A DNA stretch of 64,000 bases from Emydura subglobosa (lineage: Eukaryota; Chordata; Testudines; Chelidae): contig ML679941.1 of the NCBI GenBank assembly GCA_007922225.1, forward strand, positions 58,181,849-58,245,848, read 5' to 3'. Of this stretch, positions 12,919 through 25,009 are shown piece by piece. The notes under the pieces were generated by a model. That model saw only the letters and a program-made list of their open reading frames with translations, made no database searches and was not told the origin of the DNA. Numbering within the stretch: the first letter of the stretch is position 1; every line of letters begins with the position of its first letter. Position numbers and translations under genes: made by a program.

Positions 12919-14784
12919 TCAAAATTGTCTCCTCTGGTTGCCTGACCTCCTGGGGGGCCCCTGCTGGGAAGCTGAGGACGAACTGGGGGACTGATTTCTC
13001 CTTCTAAACCCCCTATTCCTATCCCTATTCCTATAGGGTTGAAAAGGCCTGGGCAGAGGCCTTGGCTGCTGCTGCTGTGCCTGGGGCCGTGACTGACGCC
13101 TGGAAAGTTGGGGCGTGTACAGGCCCAGGGAGTGAAGCATGGCCCTGGAGTCCTTCAGACCATGCAACTTCGCATCGGTCTGGTTGGAGAATAGGGCCAA
13201 CCCATCAAAGTGGAGGACCTGAATAAACTGCTGCACCTCCTGGGACAGGCCTGAGGATTGCAGCCATGAGCTCCTTCTCATACAGATGGTGGAGGTTATG
13301 GCCCTGCCTGCCAAGTCAGCAGCGTCACAGGACATCTGGAGCACTGCCCTAGCTACCGTGGTTCCTTCCTCAACAATGGTGCTAAAGTCTGCAGCCTAGT
13401 CCAGGGGCAGGGCTTCAGCAAACTGCCTGAGGGAGTCCCACAGGTTGAAATTATATCTACCCAGGAGGGCCTGATGGTTGGCAATCCTGAACTGCAGGCT
13501 TGCCATGGAATAAACCTTTCTCCCAAACAAATCCAGCTTCTTATTGTCTTTGTTCTTGGAAGTGGACCCTAGCTGACCTTGCCTGTCTCACTTGTTAGCT
13601 GCATCTACCACCAGCGTTCCCGGGGCAGGATGAGCGAACAAATACTCAAACCCTTCAGCCAGGACATATTTTTTCTCGGCCACCTTTGATGTAGAGGCGA
13701 CCAAGGAAGAGGTTTGCCACAGGGCCTTTACAATCTTAGGGATCCTTTCATGGACTGGGAAAGCAACTCCAGCGACTGGGTTCCACGTCGTGGACTGCGC
13801 GGTGCCAAGTCCTCCGATGGTGACTGGATTCTGCGCCGCCTGGGTGCAGACGAATTCCTCGGTGCCGCGTCCTCCGACGATGACCAGGTTCTGCGCTGTC
13901 TAGGTACAGGCAAACTCCTTGGTTCCGGGGATCTGGAATGGGAGCTGTCCAAGCACTGCCTGGCGGACCTCGACGGGTGCCGCCTCCTGGCATGCACTGC
14001 CTCTGGTGCCAGAGATCAACGTTGGTGCTGAGAGGGAGACGCCACGTCCTGTTCCGGAGCAGGTCGGCTTGACGCCGCCGACCTAGAGCGACTGCTAGGG
14101 GAGCGGCTCTGCTCTACCCTCGGAGACCATCCAGCCGGAGATCTTCCTCCCTTTATCAGGGATCTCCACCGCCATTCAGGAGGACACAACGTGGGTTTCC
14201 CCTGTGACACCGGCCCCTTCTCCCTCGGCAGAGGGGGGGGCCAGAGGTGGTGTACGCAAGGCCAACAAGGCTCTTGCCGCCTGAAAAGCTACCGATGTCG
14301 ATGGCGTCGGCAGGGGCACTCTCCCACTCCCAGGACTTGGGGGAGGCTTCCTGACCAGACATGCAGGCACCGGAGAAGACTTGACGGGCCAGGTCCAGTG
14401 CATCTTCATACTTGACTCTGCCCGTACTGATGGCGCAGGGGAGTGTCCGCGCTCCACACGCTGCTTCTTCCTCTTCGGTGCCGGCGATGTTGCGCGGTGC
14501 CGAGTCGAGGCTGGTGCTAGAGGTGTGCTCTGCATCGAGGTCATGCTTGGTGCCAAGGTGGAGCGGGCTGACTCGGACACCGGGCGGAGTGCTGCCTCCA
14601 TCAACAGGGCTTTCAACCAGATCTCTCGGTCCTTCTGAGTCCTCGGTTTAAAAGCCCTGCAGGTCTTACATTTTTCTTTCCTGTGGGCTTCCCCCAAGCA
14701 CTTAAGGCAGAGGTTGTGGGGGTCACTGAGCGGGAAGGCCTTCCTGCAGGAGGCACACGGCTTGAAGCCCGGCTACTGGGGCAT
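12919..14784 (-). pseudogene. E1 gag, broken
   Basis: The start ATG at 14784 is followed by a stop at codon 4. The zinc-type motif CLKCLGEAHRKEKCKTC follows around 14720-14650. A proline/serine-rich middle spans several frames, and the C-terminal part (SSWLQSSGLSQEVQQFIQ) is open from 13344 to the TGA at 12919. It is about 0.9 kb shorter than E2 gag, mostly because the SR-rich region is missing. Confidence 0.72.
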
Positions 14785-14940
14785 GGTCCGGCTGCTCTAA
14801 GTCCCCACAGGGACTTGCCTTATCTCTAATTACACTAACAACACTTAATTACCTAACTAACTAAAACTAACTTAGAATATCAAATAAGTCCAAACAAGGG
14901 GAATAGTACTTGCTGTGAGGAAGGCTAGTTACAGCAACTG

Positions 14941-15134
14941 TCACGGGCGGAAAGAAGGAACTGAGGGGGCGTAGGGCCAGCAGTGCCTCATATACTGCGG
15001 CATGTGCGTGGAGTTCCAGGGGGCGCTGGAGCAGCACTACGGGACCTGCTAAAGGGAAAAAAGATCCGGGTAACCGTGCACAGAGGCATGCACACACCTA
15101 TAGTGGAATGGACATGAGAAAGCACTTGAAAAAG
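14941..15134. repeat. E1 inverted terminal repeat (5' side)
   Basis: TCACGGGCGGAAAGAAGGAA starts the segment that pairs inversely with 9690-9860. It ends near AAAGCACTTGAAAAAG. Confidence 0.72.
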
Positions 15135-15189
15135 CACAGGTTTTTCTGTTGCTTTAGTTAAATCCATCTCTCCAGGATGAGGAAGCTAG

Positions 15190-15335
15190 ATCGATGAAAG
15201 AATTCTTCCATTGCCCTAGCCACATCTACACTGGGAACTAGGTCAACCTAACTATGGCACTCAGAGTGTGACATTTTTCGCAGCCCTGAGTGATGTAGCT
15301 AGGTGAATCTCATTTTTATGTGTGGACCAGGCTAT
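15190..15335. mobile_element. MITE fragment
   Basis: Contains CCACATCTACACTGGGAACT and ends with ATGTGTGGACCAGGC, the inverted-end pattern of the GTCTACAC family. Confidence 0.35.
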
Positions 15336-15744
15336 AGAACAACAGCAGAACTGAGCAGGAATGACCAAGAAATAAAGAAAGAAAATCTATATTTAAATTA
15401 TTCTTCCACTTAGTCTCTTAGGGAAGATTCACTTTTAAAGTTTCCTACTGAGGAAGCATGATTTTTTTTATTTTGTGTGAAAGTATTGCTACAATAAGGC
15501 ACCTGAAGCAACCAATACAGAAATCACTGCCACACACAAAAATATGTTAAAATATATCAGTGGAACTTGAATACCTTTTCTTCTCAAGGTAAACTAGATG
15601 GAATAGAAACATAAAGCGGGAGACTGAGCAGATCTATTCTATTTAGGTTCTTATACCGCATCCACCACTGTGGTATTATGTTTGTTATTAGAGATTACGA
15701 CAGAGATGCAGAGAATGAGACCAAGACACACACACATACACAGA

Positions 15745-17165
15745 CTTAGTCTACACTACAAAGTTTTGCTGGTATAGCTATGCTGGCCAGGATTTATTTA
15801 GAGTGTGAAAAAAAAAATCACACCCCCTAACTCATAGTTTCTCAACCTGAGGTATGCATGCCCCAGGGGGTACGTGAGACGCAGGCAGGGAGTACGTGGC
15901 AAAAATCCCAGTGAAAGGAGGTGGGCAGCAGCCGATGACTTCTGGGGGAGGCAGGTGGCAGCTGCCGGCTTCCCGCCCGGTCCCACCTCCTAGCTGGGAG
16001 GTAGACAGCAGCCGCCCCAGTCCTGGGAAGCTGGGCAGCAGCTGCCATCTTACTGGGATGCTAGGTGGCAGCCGCTGGCTTGGGTAGCAGCCCCTGGTAT
16101 CTTGGGAATCCGGGCAGCAGCCACCTGCGTCCTGCCCGGTCCCAGCTCCCAGGTGGGAGCCTGGCGGCAGTCTCCTACACCCTGCAAGCTGGGCTCGTAG
16201 CTGGGTGGCTGCCACCCGTGCCCTGGCTCTGAGCTGAGAGACAGCCTCCCGCACCCTGGCTTGAAAACGGGCAGCAGCTGCCTGCCTCCTGCCCACATCC
16301 CCGGGTCCCACCCTGCGCAGAAGCCTCCTCCACTCCAGCTTGGAGCAGGTGACAGTCGCCCACCTCCTGAGCTGGCAGCCAGGCAGCAGCCACCTGCAAC
16401 TTGCCCAGGTGGAAGCTCCCCTCCCTGGCTCAAAGCCCAGCGCCCAGAAAGTCAGAGCCCAGTGGCTTGCCCAGTCCTGGAGTCGGGCTCTAACCACAGG
16501 CTTACTTGTCAATTTCACTGCTCTAGTTGAGCAGTGAAATCGACAACTATGACAGCCCCAAATTTTACCAGTATAAAAATGTTAAGAGGGGCCCACACAG
16601 TGTGATTTGCCCCAGGCCTGCACCCCCGTAGGGACGGCCATGGAGAATGCTGCTATCCACTCTGGTGGGCTGCTAGTGCCTGCTCATACCTCACAAGTTC
16701 CCACCTGTGTGAGAACACCATGTGACCCCGCCATCAGGCCATAGTGACCTGGCGTTGAACTTGGCTCTTATATGTAGGAAGGGGATGAAGAAGCAGGGGA
16801 GAAACAGCAGGGGGTTTTGTGATCTGCTACAGCCACATAGCACTGCAGAACTCAGAACTCTCCTTCTTTATGAGAAATACAGTCGTCCAGCGGTAAAGGG
16901 GGAAAAGATTGTATTTCTCAGAGTGGAAAATTCAGTGTTGAGGTACTTATTCAAATTTTCAGAAGTTAGGGGATACTTGCTACTTAAAAGGTTGAGAAGC
17001 ACTGCCCTAACTGATGTAGCTATGACAGCAAAACCCGTTATACATGCCACTATGTAAAAGGAAAAGAGCTTCTGTTGGTTTAGTTAATGTTGACCAGAGA
17101 GGTGGTTTAGCTATGTCGGTGGAACTAATTCTGTCAGCTCATGCTGCACTTCCACAAGTAGACTC
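15745..17165. mobile_element. Fold-back MITE interrupted by a hAT element
   Basis: The left part (15745-15832, TAGTCTACACTACAAAG) and right part (17013-17165, ending near AGTAGACTCTG) form one MITE once 15833-17004 is removed. The CCCTAACT duplication marks the insertion. Confidence 0.5.
15833..17004. mobile_element. Non-autonomous hAT-type element, 1.17 kb, GC-rich
   Basis: Flanked by the exact 8-bp duplication CCCTAACT (15825-15832 and 17005-17012). The terminal inverted repeats are imperfect: TTTCTCAACCTG at the left and GGTTGAGAAGCACTG at the right. The GC-rich interior (15950-16480) is built of degenerate CAGCAGCTGCC-like units and creates long spurious ORFs on both strands. No transposase is seen. 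Confidence 0.75.
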
Positions 17166-19168
17166 TGCTAACACACAGGCAAAAAAATGCATAGTGAAGC
17201 ATAAACAAGCCAGGAGGGAGGAAGCAGGGGAAAAGAAAGCCAGAGAGAAAGAGAGCGAGAAAGGGAATGTGGTTTACAGTGTCCTGATTAGCATAAGAGT
17301 GACCTAAGACATGGTCATTTCATACAGTGCATGCCCATGTTCTAAATTAATCAATAGGAGTTGCTATATTATTAACAATTGCTGAGAAGTGATAAAAGGT
17401 TTTACATTGTTCCAAACAATGTTCCAGCCTACACATACAGTAGAGTGCTGCTTTCTAAGGACCCAGTCCTGCAAACCACTACTCATGCAAGTGTCCCATT
17501 TGATTTCATGGGATTATTTCCTTAAGAACTGCATATGTGCATAGAGGTTCTCATGATCAGATCTTCAGATGGTTAGACTGTTGTTTTGGACTCACTTTTT
17601 GTAATAATTGTTCTTGGGTTTAAAGAAAATTAAATATATTTAAAAGGAATACCAAAGGATGTTTTCTAATTCTTCCCTCAGGACATACGCACATAAAAAG
17701 AGGTTAAGACGGCTTCCATTCCTTAACTACAGAAATATAATATAATTTACTAAAATTGGCATATACATCTTACACTTACAACAGAAAATAATACTGTAGA
17801 TTTTTACAGGTCCTGAATTGGTTTGAAGTTTGGGAAACCACTTCCACATATGGATGTCAGAAGACTGACATTTGCAACCCCTGAACCTTTTCCCTCTTCT
17901 AATGACAAAAAGTATAATATTGGATACAGCTTCACAATGCAAATACTAACTATATATAATGATAGGACATTAAAAGTAGTCTCTCAATTAAGCCATTTCG
18001 TTATCATGCAAAAGAAGTTAAAACGTGTTCTATTTTTAGTTTATACATCACAATCCTCTCCTTTTCAATTGCTAATATTATTTTGTCAGGATGTATGTTT
18101 ACAGCTATTTTACCTCCATTTTCTTCTGACAAGGTTTTCTAGCCATCTGTTTTATGGAAAGGAAAAAGAAATGTTATTTTAAATAGCAATTATCACCACC
18201 TATGCTGCATGAATCAAATGAAAGTTTGTCAAATACATTTTTCCAATGTTAAACAAAACAGAAAAATACAAAAGACAACTTCTCACTCTCAAGGAACAAT
18301 GACTGAAAAAGTGCTCAGCAGATTCATTATCAAATGTGTTTTTAATTTCAGTACTTTGGACAATGATTTTGAATAGCTCTGTAATTTTCCAGAAAGCAAC
18401 TAAAACTAAAACTAAATAACGGATTTCCCTTCTAGAACAACTAGGTGTAGTTGGTCTTTTTTAGAATTTTAGGTTCTTACTCAGCATGGAAAAAGAAGAA
18501 TAAATACTGATGTTCTATTTAGATTTATTTTAAATATATATATTTTATGTTGTCAACCAAACTAGATACTATTCTGAAATTAATCTCACAATTCTCTTTG
18601 AAAGAGAAAGGAAGAAAAAACATTAATAATGAAGTTACTGCACTCCACTAAGATAGTCTATGAGTGGCCAATACTAGCTCAGATTCATTCACAAAATAAA
18701 TATTTGCTATTTGTTAAACTAAAATTATTTTTGAAATTGTTATGTTTTATTTTGTTTAATTATTTTATTATTTTCTGATTGACATGATTTTCTTAAGATT
18801 TGTTTAGAAGTAGAAATCAAGTTGCATGCTACCTGAGTGCTATCACACTTTTCAGATGCTTTGGCAAGTTGTTACTAACATTAACAACTGCTAAGCAAAA
18901 CTAAAATAATTAAGAATATAAATCAACAGTCTACAATAAATAGTCATTGTGATGAAGAGAAGAAATGGACTTTGAAATTTCTGAGGAGCTTCCTACAAAA
19001 AAATCAACACTTTACTAGAAAGTACTTGGACCAATAACACTCTCCTATCTTTTAATTTAATCATACAAATGGAAAGAACTAAACTGTGTAATAAAATTAG
19101 ATGTGCTTTATTTGCTTGAATTCTCATAAAAAACAATATTTTTAAGATATCTGTAATGACAAACTGAC
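17166..19168. other. Intron of gene 1, mostly AT-rich
   Basis: The segment near 17460-17550 (GACCCAGTCCTGCAAACC) is a short amniote repeat fragment. The rest shows nothing recognised. Confidence 0.4.
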
Positions 19169-19294
19169 CTGTTGTGTCTGATAATGCTGTGCATAAGGAG
19201 TTTGTAATGGTGTACCCCAACTAACAGTTGAAGATGAATCTGGAGGGCCAATGCGAGGATATCTCTTACTGTATGGTATATAAGAATCTCCATC
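19169..19294 (-). CDS. JHY: Gene 1 (JHY-like), coding exon 4
   Basis: This 126-nt exon is phase 0 at both ends, with acceptor ATTTTAG and donor GTCAGT. It encodes 42 residues starting DGDSYIPYSKRYPRIGPP and ending YQTQQ. Together with the end of exon 3 it makes an acidic SSDEE-DGDS cluster followed by a proline/tyrosine-rich stretch. There is no enzymatic motif, consistent with a scaffold-type cilium protein. Confidence 0.68.
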
Positions 19295-19400
19295 CTAAAA
19301 TAAAAAGAGAACAAGAATATTTGTACCTATTTCATAGTCAAAAGGAATTTCATAGTCAAAACTCCTGCAAACTTTTCAGATAACACTAACTCATGATTAC

Positions 19401-19446
19401 CTCTTCATCTGAAGATCCCAGCTTGCCCAAATCAAGGCATGGCACC
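19401..19446 (-). CDS. JHY: Gene 1 (JHY-like), coding exon 3
   Basis: This 46-nt exon has acceptor CTTCCTGCAG and donor GTAATC. Its first base completes a GAG codon with exon 2, and it reads VPCLDLGKLGSSDEE, ending in phase 0. Too short for ORF calling, but splice sites and phase agree on both sides. Confidence 0.64.
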
Positions 19447-20278
19447 CTGCAGGAAGTTAAAAGATGGCTTTAGTAATATTTCAATACATTCTCTTGCTTC
19501 CAATTGCAGTACACGAGAACCCTGTTTCAATACAGTCTCTTGCTTTCAATTACAGTACAAGGGAACCCTCTGATAGTGAAGTATTTTTCCCTTCGCAAAA
19601 ATATCTTCGCTAAAAACAGTTTCACTATAATTGGAGAGGGCCTACCTGGCAAAAGTCCCTACCAACCCCCTTCTCTTCATGTCAGGAAGTGGTAAAAGAG
19701 CCTTTCTTCATCCCCAGTTGCAGAGGACACTGGCAGCTGTGAAGGGCCCCTGGAAGAACCTATCTTCACTCCCAGCCTCAGACAGTTCTATCAAGCCCAT
19801 CCTGGCTCCTCTTCACTCCCCACTAGGAGCAGCTGCAGCAAGATCAGAAGCCAGGGATTTCTCATTACCTCTCAACCCCAACAATATTGTGGCAAAGCCT
19901 CTCCTCTCCATAAATCAGCCAGAAGAAAGGCAACAGGGAAATAAAAAGTAATCTTTTTGAATGCAGCTCTTCAAAACTAATTAGAAGGGAATTGGCACAG
20001 TGGAACCCAACTATACTGCAATTAAATACCAATAGTGACTCCCCATTCTGCTTAAAGATATTAAAAAGTCCACTGAAATACATTAAAGCAGGTCTGTACT
20101 TTTACTTCATTTTAGCCCCAATTCCACTAGGCGATGAGTGCCCTTCCCACCTGCTAAAGTAAACTGGAGTTGAAGATACACAGCACTAATCAAGATGCAT
20201 TCAGCATCTTTCTGGATTGTGCACTTTGGGTTTAATCCAATGCCCATTAACTTTCAGTGGGAGCTGGCTCAGACCCTA
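19447..20278. other. Intron of gene 1
   Basis: The ORF near 19504-19951 is a low-information stretch. A direct duplication of about 45 bp occurs near 19495-19570 (CAATACATTCTCTTGCTTCC and CAATACAGTCTCTTGCTTTC). Nothing else recognised. Confidence 0.4.
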
Positions 20279-20716
20279 AGGATATGTCTACACTGCACAC
20301 CACTGGTGGTGGTATATAGGGTATTTATGGCTACATGCCACAGAAAAAAAGTGAGCTGCAGCCACATTGTAGTGCACAATCACACACATCAGTGAAAAGC
20401 TCTGGGAAAGGCCCCCATTATCTCACCCTGTCACAGCCTTTCCCAGCTGCCAGAGTCTTTCCCACAGCTCCCTGAGGCAGAGAAAGACTCTGGAAGCACA
20501 GAGGCAGAGAGACACTACACTGTCAACAACAGCAGTGTAGGGGTGGAGGGACACATTCTGAGCTATGTAGAGTACATACTACTCCAAAGGTTCACAGGTA
20601 TCTTTACTCAACCAAACAGTGCCTCTCCACATACATTGCTATATATACCCATTCTAGCAGGACATGCACCACCATACAGGCCACCATAAAGAGTGTGCAG
20701 TGTGGACGTATCCTAA
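20279..20716. mobile_element. Fold-back MITE
   Basis: Left end GGATATGTCTACACTGCACA pairs with right end GTGCAGTGTGGACGTATCC in inverted orientation. Non-coding interior. Confidence 0.55.
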
Positions 20717-21838
20717 AAGGGGAGTTATACAGTTACTAAATTCCACTGTGGAAGGCTGCTGGTATTTAACTCTATTTTAGCAAAACAGAAGCGTGTTGGC
20801 TACAGATAGACTATTTAATCAAGCCTTTATTACCAATACATTACAAAACTACAAGTCACACTAAAACTTGGAACGTGTACATAAAAACACTACTTGTGAA
20901 AGATGCCAGATTTCAGTTTTAAGCCTTCTAACACCAACAACAACCCAAATATAGTCTGAGCAACTGTAGTGCATATTTTCTCTCACTTTGCTATCAATAT
21001 TTTTCAAAATTCCCTAGGATAGGCAGACATGCTGACTCTCAGAGGCCATTCTGTTACTGAAGAATGGCTGAATATACACAGAGATTGAAATATCCCTTTA
21101 TCCAACCATGGACACTCCAAGATCATGGTTGATATATATTGGCAGAATGGTATGGAGAGCTAAAATGAAAGTAAAGACTTTTTAAAATACATCAATATCA
21201 AATATGGCACTGATAATAGATCACATTCATATACCTATTCCCAGGCCTCAGAATCCCCAACTTTGGAAGTACTGAACAAAACAGATTTCAATTCATTTAT
21301 TAAAATCCTCCCTCATGACAGGTTCTCTGTATTTATAATGTAATATCTCTAAGGAACAGCAACAGTTAACATGAAAAATTCTTCTACCTTATCCCGTTTT
21401 ATATTGATAAAAAGTATAAAAGATGGCTTGTTTACAATAGAAATAACTACCGTGAGCTTAGATAGTAATTATAAGTAAAGCTCAACCATCCAATTCTTAA
21501 ATATTTGAAAAGAAAAAAGCAAAAACGCTGCTGAGTAATCAGTAATAACACAGGCAGAACCCAGTTTATCTCAATGTATATTTGAAAAAAAACAATCCTA
21601 CTTTATTAAAGTGAAATATATACAAATAAATGTGACTTTTAAAATGATCGTTTTAAGAAAACAATTAAATTCCACTTTAACTAAGTATAAAGCATAGCCA
21701 ACAAGTTTATGGTGATAAATTTCACATAACTCCTTGGTTTATACTTCAGCACAAAGACTTAATGAAATAAGGAAATTTACCCAAGTTACTTAATGCAGAA
21801 TTAAACAGACTGTTCATAAATAGGAAGAATAGACTTAC
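20717..21838. other. Intron of gene 1, AT-rich, nothing recognised
   Basis: No repeat family or coding signal was identified. Confidence 0.4.
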
Positions 21839-21885
21839 TCAGCTGGACGAAGGCCACGAGTTACTTGTATATTTGGTTTCCATCC
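21839..21885 (-). CDS. JHY: Gene 1 (JHY-like), coding exon 2
   Basis: This 47-nt exon has acceptor CATTTTTGTAG and donor GTAAGT. It is entered in phase 0, reads GWKPNIQVTRGLRPA, and ends in phase 2 (GA). The final codon is completed as glutamate by exon 3. Small, but strongly supported by phase on both sides. Confidence 0.62.
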
Positions 21886-22849
21886 CTACAAAAATGTTAG
21901 CATAATAATTAAATCATGTTTTAAAGACACGGTTTTGTCTTTTCAATCCTGTTCAATATTTATAATGGAGTCACTAGGACAGCAGCAATATGCATCAGGC
22001 TACAATAACACTGACAGACTGATGACACTGAGCTGTATCTCTGCTTTTCATTGCAAGTGGATTCTACAGTTTCAGGGTCCACAATGTGTGAGGCTATTCC
22101 TTAATCTTGGTAAAGTAGAATTGACTCTTTCCTGGCTATTAAGCACCTAGCAGAATAGACAGAAGCCATATCTGTACCATCTACTGAGAATGTGTACCTG
22201 ACTTTTGCAAAAAAAAAAAAAAGAAAAAGAAAAATGGCTCATACTCTTGAAGTCCTAATATATCTATCACTATATATGCAATCTCAGATACCAACAGTGG
22301 CCCATAGCACCTTTCATCATCTGAGGTTGGCCAGGAGACTGTGGCAGTCGCTTTCTTGCAATGCTCATCCACACTTTTGTCACCCACACATGGGCCCCAG
22401 AGAAAAGTTAGCAATTGCCCAGCGTTACCCTCTGGGATCTCTGAAAGGAAAATACTAATTCAGGGAAGACATATTGTCTTCTGCATCAGGTCGCAAGTGT
22501 ATTGATACTACCTTGTGTTCAAAGGTACTTGGAGGTACAACAAAATTAGCCTAAATACTTTACTCTTAACAATACTTGGTTACTGATGCACATATGGTGC
22601 ATATGATCAAATATAATTTTTGTAATCTATTAAATCAACACAAAAATATATAACTTTGCTGGATTTTCTGAGTTGACTTCATCTCAAAAGGAGGAGAAAG
22701 AGAAAGAATATATGAACAGTTTGATTATAAAGGTTTACTATGATTCCTTTTAAGGAAGACGTCTAATGAGGAAGAATGAAAGAAAACATATATACAAATG
22801 AACCAACATTTAATTTGGAATATTGAGGACCAGGCTGAATTTCCATTTG
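21886..22849. other. Intron of gene 1
   Basis: Contains an A-rich tract near 22208-22234. Nothing else recognised. Confidence 0.4.
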
Positions 22850-23098
22850 GTGTCTGTCTACACTGCAATTAAACACTGGCGGCTGAACCATGTCAGCTGA
22901 CTCAGGCTCAAGGGGCTTCAGCTGCAGGGCTGTAAAATTGTGGCATAGATATTTGAGCTTAGCTAGAGCCCAAGCTTTGGGACATTGTTTCCCCACGGGC
23001 TTCCAGACAGCCTGAACATCCACTCTGTAATTTTACAGCCCCACAGTCTGAGTCAGCTGACATGGGCCAACCACAGGTGTTTAACGGGACTGTACACA
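22850..23098. mobile_element. Palindromic fold-back MITE
   Basis: The left arm CATGTCAGCTGACTCAGGCT is mirrored by GAGTCAGCTGACATG on the right arm, and outer ends GTCTACACTGC and GACTGTACAC pair. GC-richer than its surroundings. Confidence 0.6.
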
Positions 23099-23874
23099 TA
23101 CTCAAAGAACAAACTTTGAATCTCGTTTTATGACTTTTTTCCATTAATTACTTTCGCAAGCCATGGGGAGGCAGAAGTATCACAGTGGTTACATTATGAA
23201 GTCTGGGGGAGAACAGGGAAGAATAAGAATGCTTCTTTCTGCAACATACCATAGAGGCCCCTATTGAATGACTGGGGTACAAAACAGCATTCCCACCAAA
23301 GTACTGGTTGGAGGATGTTATTACAGAACAGGTCTGACAGTGGAATACAGGAAGGCATCTTATATTGCATGTCAGGCAGGAAAAAGGAAGTCTGCCATTG
23401 TTGGCAGGTCTAGGTCCTGGATTCCCTAATGTGGTTATGTAGCAATGAGAAGGAAGTTAAGTGGAAGTATGTGGGTTTGAATAGCACTGATTATTCATTA
23501 GCATTTGCTTTACTACTTTTAATCTATAAAAGTGAAGGGCACACTACCTATGAAACAAAAAAGGAAAAATCTACAGTCCCATAATTCAGAAAGTATTACT
23601 GTTCAGGCCAGTTGCATTCCAACTAAGGTCTACCATTATCCTAGACTGTATTCATACTCACCAAGCCCGTAATTTATTTACTTAAAAAAATTAGCCCGCA
23701 AGATCAAGTTATTTTCCTTTATACTGCAGTAACCTTATAATGGTTGCATAAACTAAGCTATTTTAAAATCCTGAACATAAGTCAGAGCTAAATGGTCTGT
23801 AAAATACAACTGAAATATTTACAGGTGTGTTTTTTAAGTCAAAATAGAAACATTAATCTTTCCATTAAACATAC
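23099..23874. other. Intron of gene 1, nothing recognised
   Basis: AT-rich intron. Confidence 0.4.
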
Positions 23875-23984
23875 TTGACTAAGTTTCTTCCCCCTTGATG
23901 ACAGCTCAGCTTGCCCTCTAGGAGATGCAGCAACTCCTTTAACCTCCAAATCCATGCAAATTTGACAATGGACTTCACAATAAG
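23875..23984 (-). CDS. JHY: Gene 1 (JHY-like), first coding exon
   Basis: This 110-nt exon has acceptor TTTATTTACAG and donor GTATGT. The open frame begins with two bases completing a codon, reads YCEVHCQIC, then the likely start MDLEVKGVAASPRG and ends KKLSQ in phase 0. If the candidate CpG-island exon ending at 26878 is spliced on, an in-frame TAG lies four codons upstream of the junction. The ATG at 23955-23953 is then the first possible start. Its context is TGCATGG, weak at -3 and favourable at +4. Confidence 0.55.
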
Positions 23985-25009
23985 CTGTAAATAAAAAACA
24001 CTATATTAAAGCCACATATTTTCTATATAAATACTATTATAAATAAAAATAATTAAATTACAAAGAATATGCATATCACTCCCAACTTGGCCATTGTATT
24101 AAATGATCTATGGAAAAGTTGCTTTGGATGCTCCTCTCCGTAGCAATTCCTGACTTCCATCTTCCCTTGCCAGTATTCTTATCTTTTGCTGGAAGCAGTT
24201 CCAGGCTTCTGCTTTAGCTCCAAGCATCACTCTCTGGAAACTGTGGTTTCCTCTTAGCTTCAGGCTCCCCCCCACCCCCCAGCACCCTCTTAACAGTAGC
24301 ATTTGCAATTTGTACCAGACATGTCAACCTTCACCACTCCTGACTTACAACCTACACAGTTTTCTCCAGACTAGATTTTTTGCCATAACCTAAGAATCCT
24401 TCTGGTTTCCAGCTGGTGTCTCCCTAATAGCTCCAAACTCTCCCTTCATGGCACACATCTTCTCCTCTGCAAAGTTTCCTCCCCTATCCTGGACAGTTCT
24501 GCACCTGCAGTCAGTTTCCCTCCCAACTTCAAGATTCCTAGAAACCAGATGCCCCATGGTGTATGTTTTAAACCATGGCGCAGTAAAAGTTAGCCCTATT
24601 TTCAGTTACTCAACAGTTTCAAACATTCTCTGCTCCCCAAAAAGGGGGGGATGGGCCTATTTGTTATTTAAAGTGAGACTGCATCTATCGTCACATAATC
24701 TCAAACAACATTTATTTTAAAATATAAGATTTTCATAATCATAACATGGAAAAAGTTGTCAAACTAGTATATATTTCATTATTAGTATTCACAAATAAAT
24801 GTAATCAGATTTTAAAACAGTATTTTTATACTGAGTCAAAATGTTAATGCTATATGTTTAAAATGGTTTAACTACAACACAGAAAAGATATACTTTTACA
24901 GTAAGAAAAATCTTGGGAAGTAGAAAGTTCAGAAGTTGACCATCTCCAGTTCCTAGTGGACAAGTTTCCACATCATAGAATCACTACCGCAACTGAGTCT
25001 TGTTAGGAT
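23985..25009. other. First intron region of gene 1
   Basis: No supported coding signal. A pyrimidine-rich stretch at 24110-24560 may be an unclassified repeat. Confidence 0.4.

Larger units (their letters stand above)
9632..15134 (-). mobile_element. DIRS-type retrotransposon E1 (degraded)
   Basis: This 5.5-kb element has DIRS architecture read on the minus strand: inverted terminal repeat, gag, RT, RNase H, methyltransferase-like domain, tyrosine recombinase, internal complementary region, inverted terminal repeat. Frameshifts and stops interrupt most genes. It is clearly related to E2 (28542-35077) but diverged, and lacks about 0.9 kb of the gag region. It lies in the large intron of gene 1 between exons 4 and 5, in the same orientation as the gene. 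No target duplication is evident, as expected for recombinase-mediated insertion. Confidence 0.88.

Noticed and set aside
15798..16537. 228-residue and overlapping ORFs
   Set aside because: Low-complexity translation of the tandem-array interior of the hAT element at 15833-17004.
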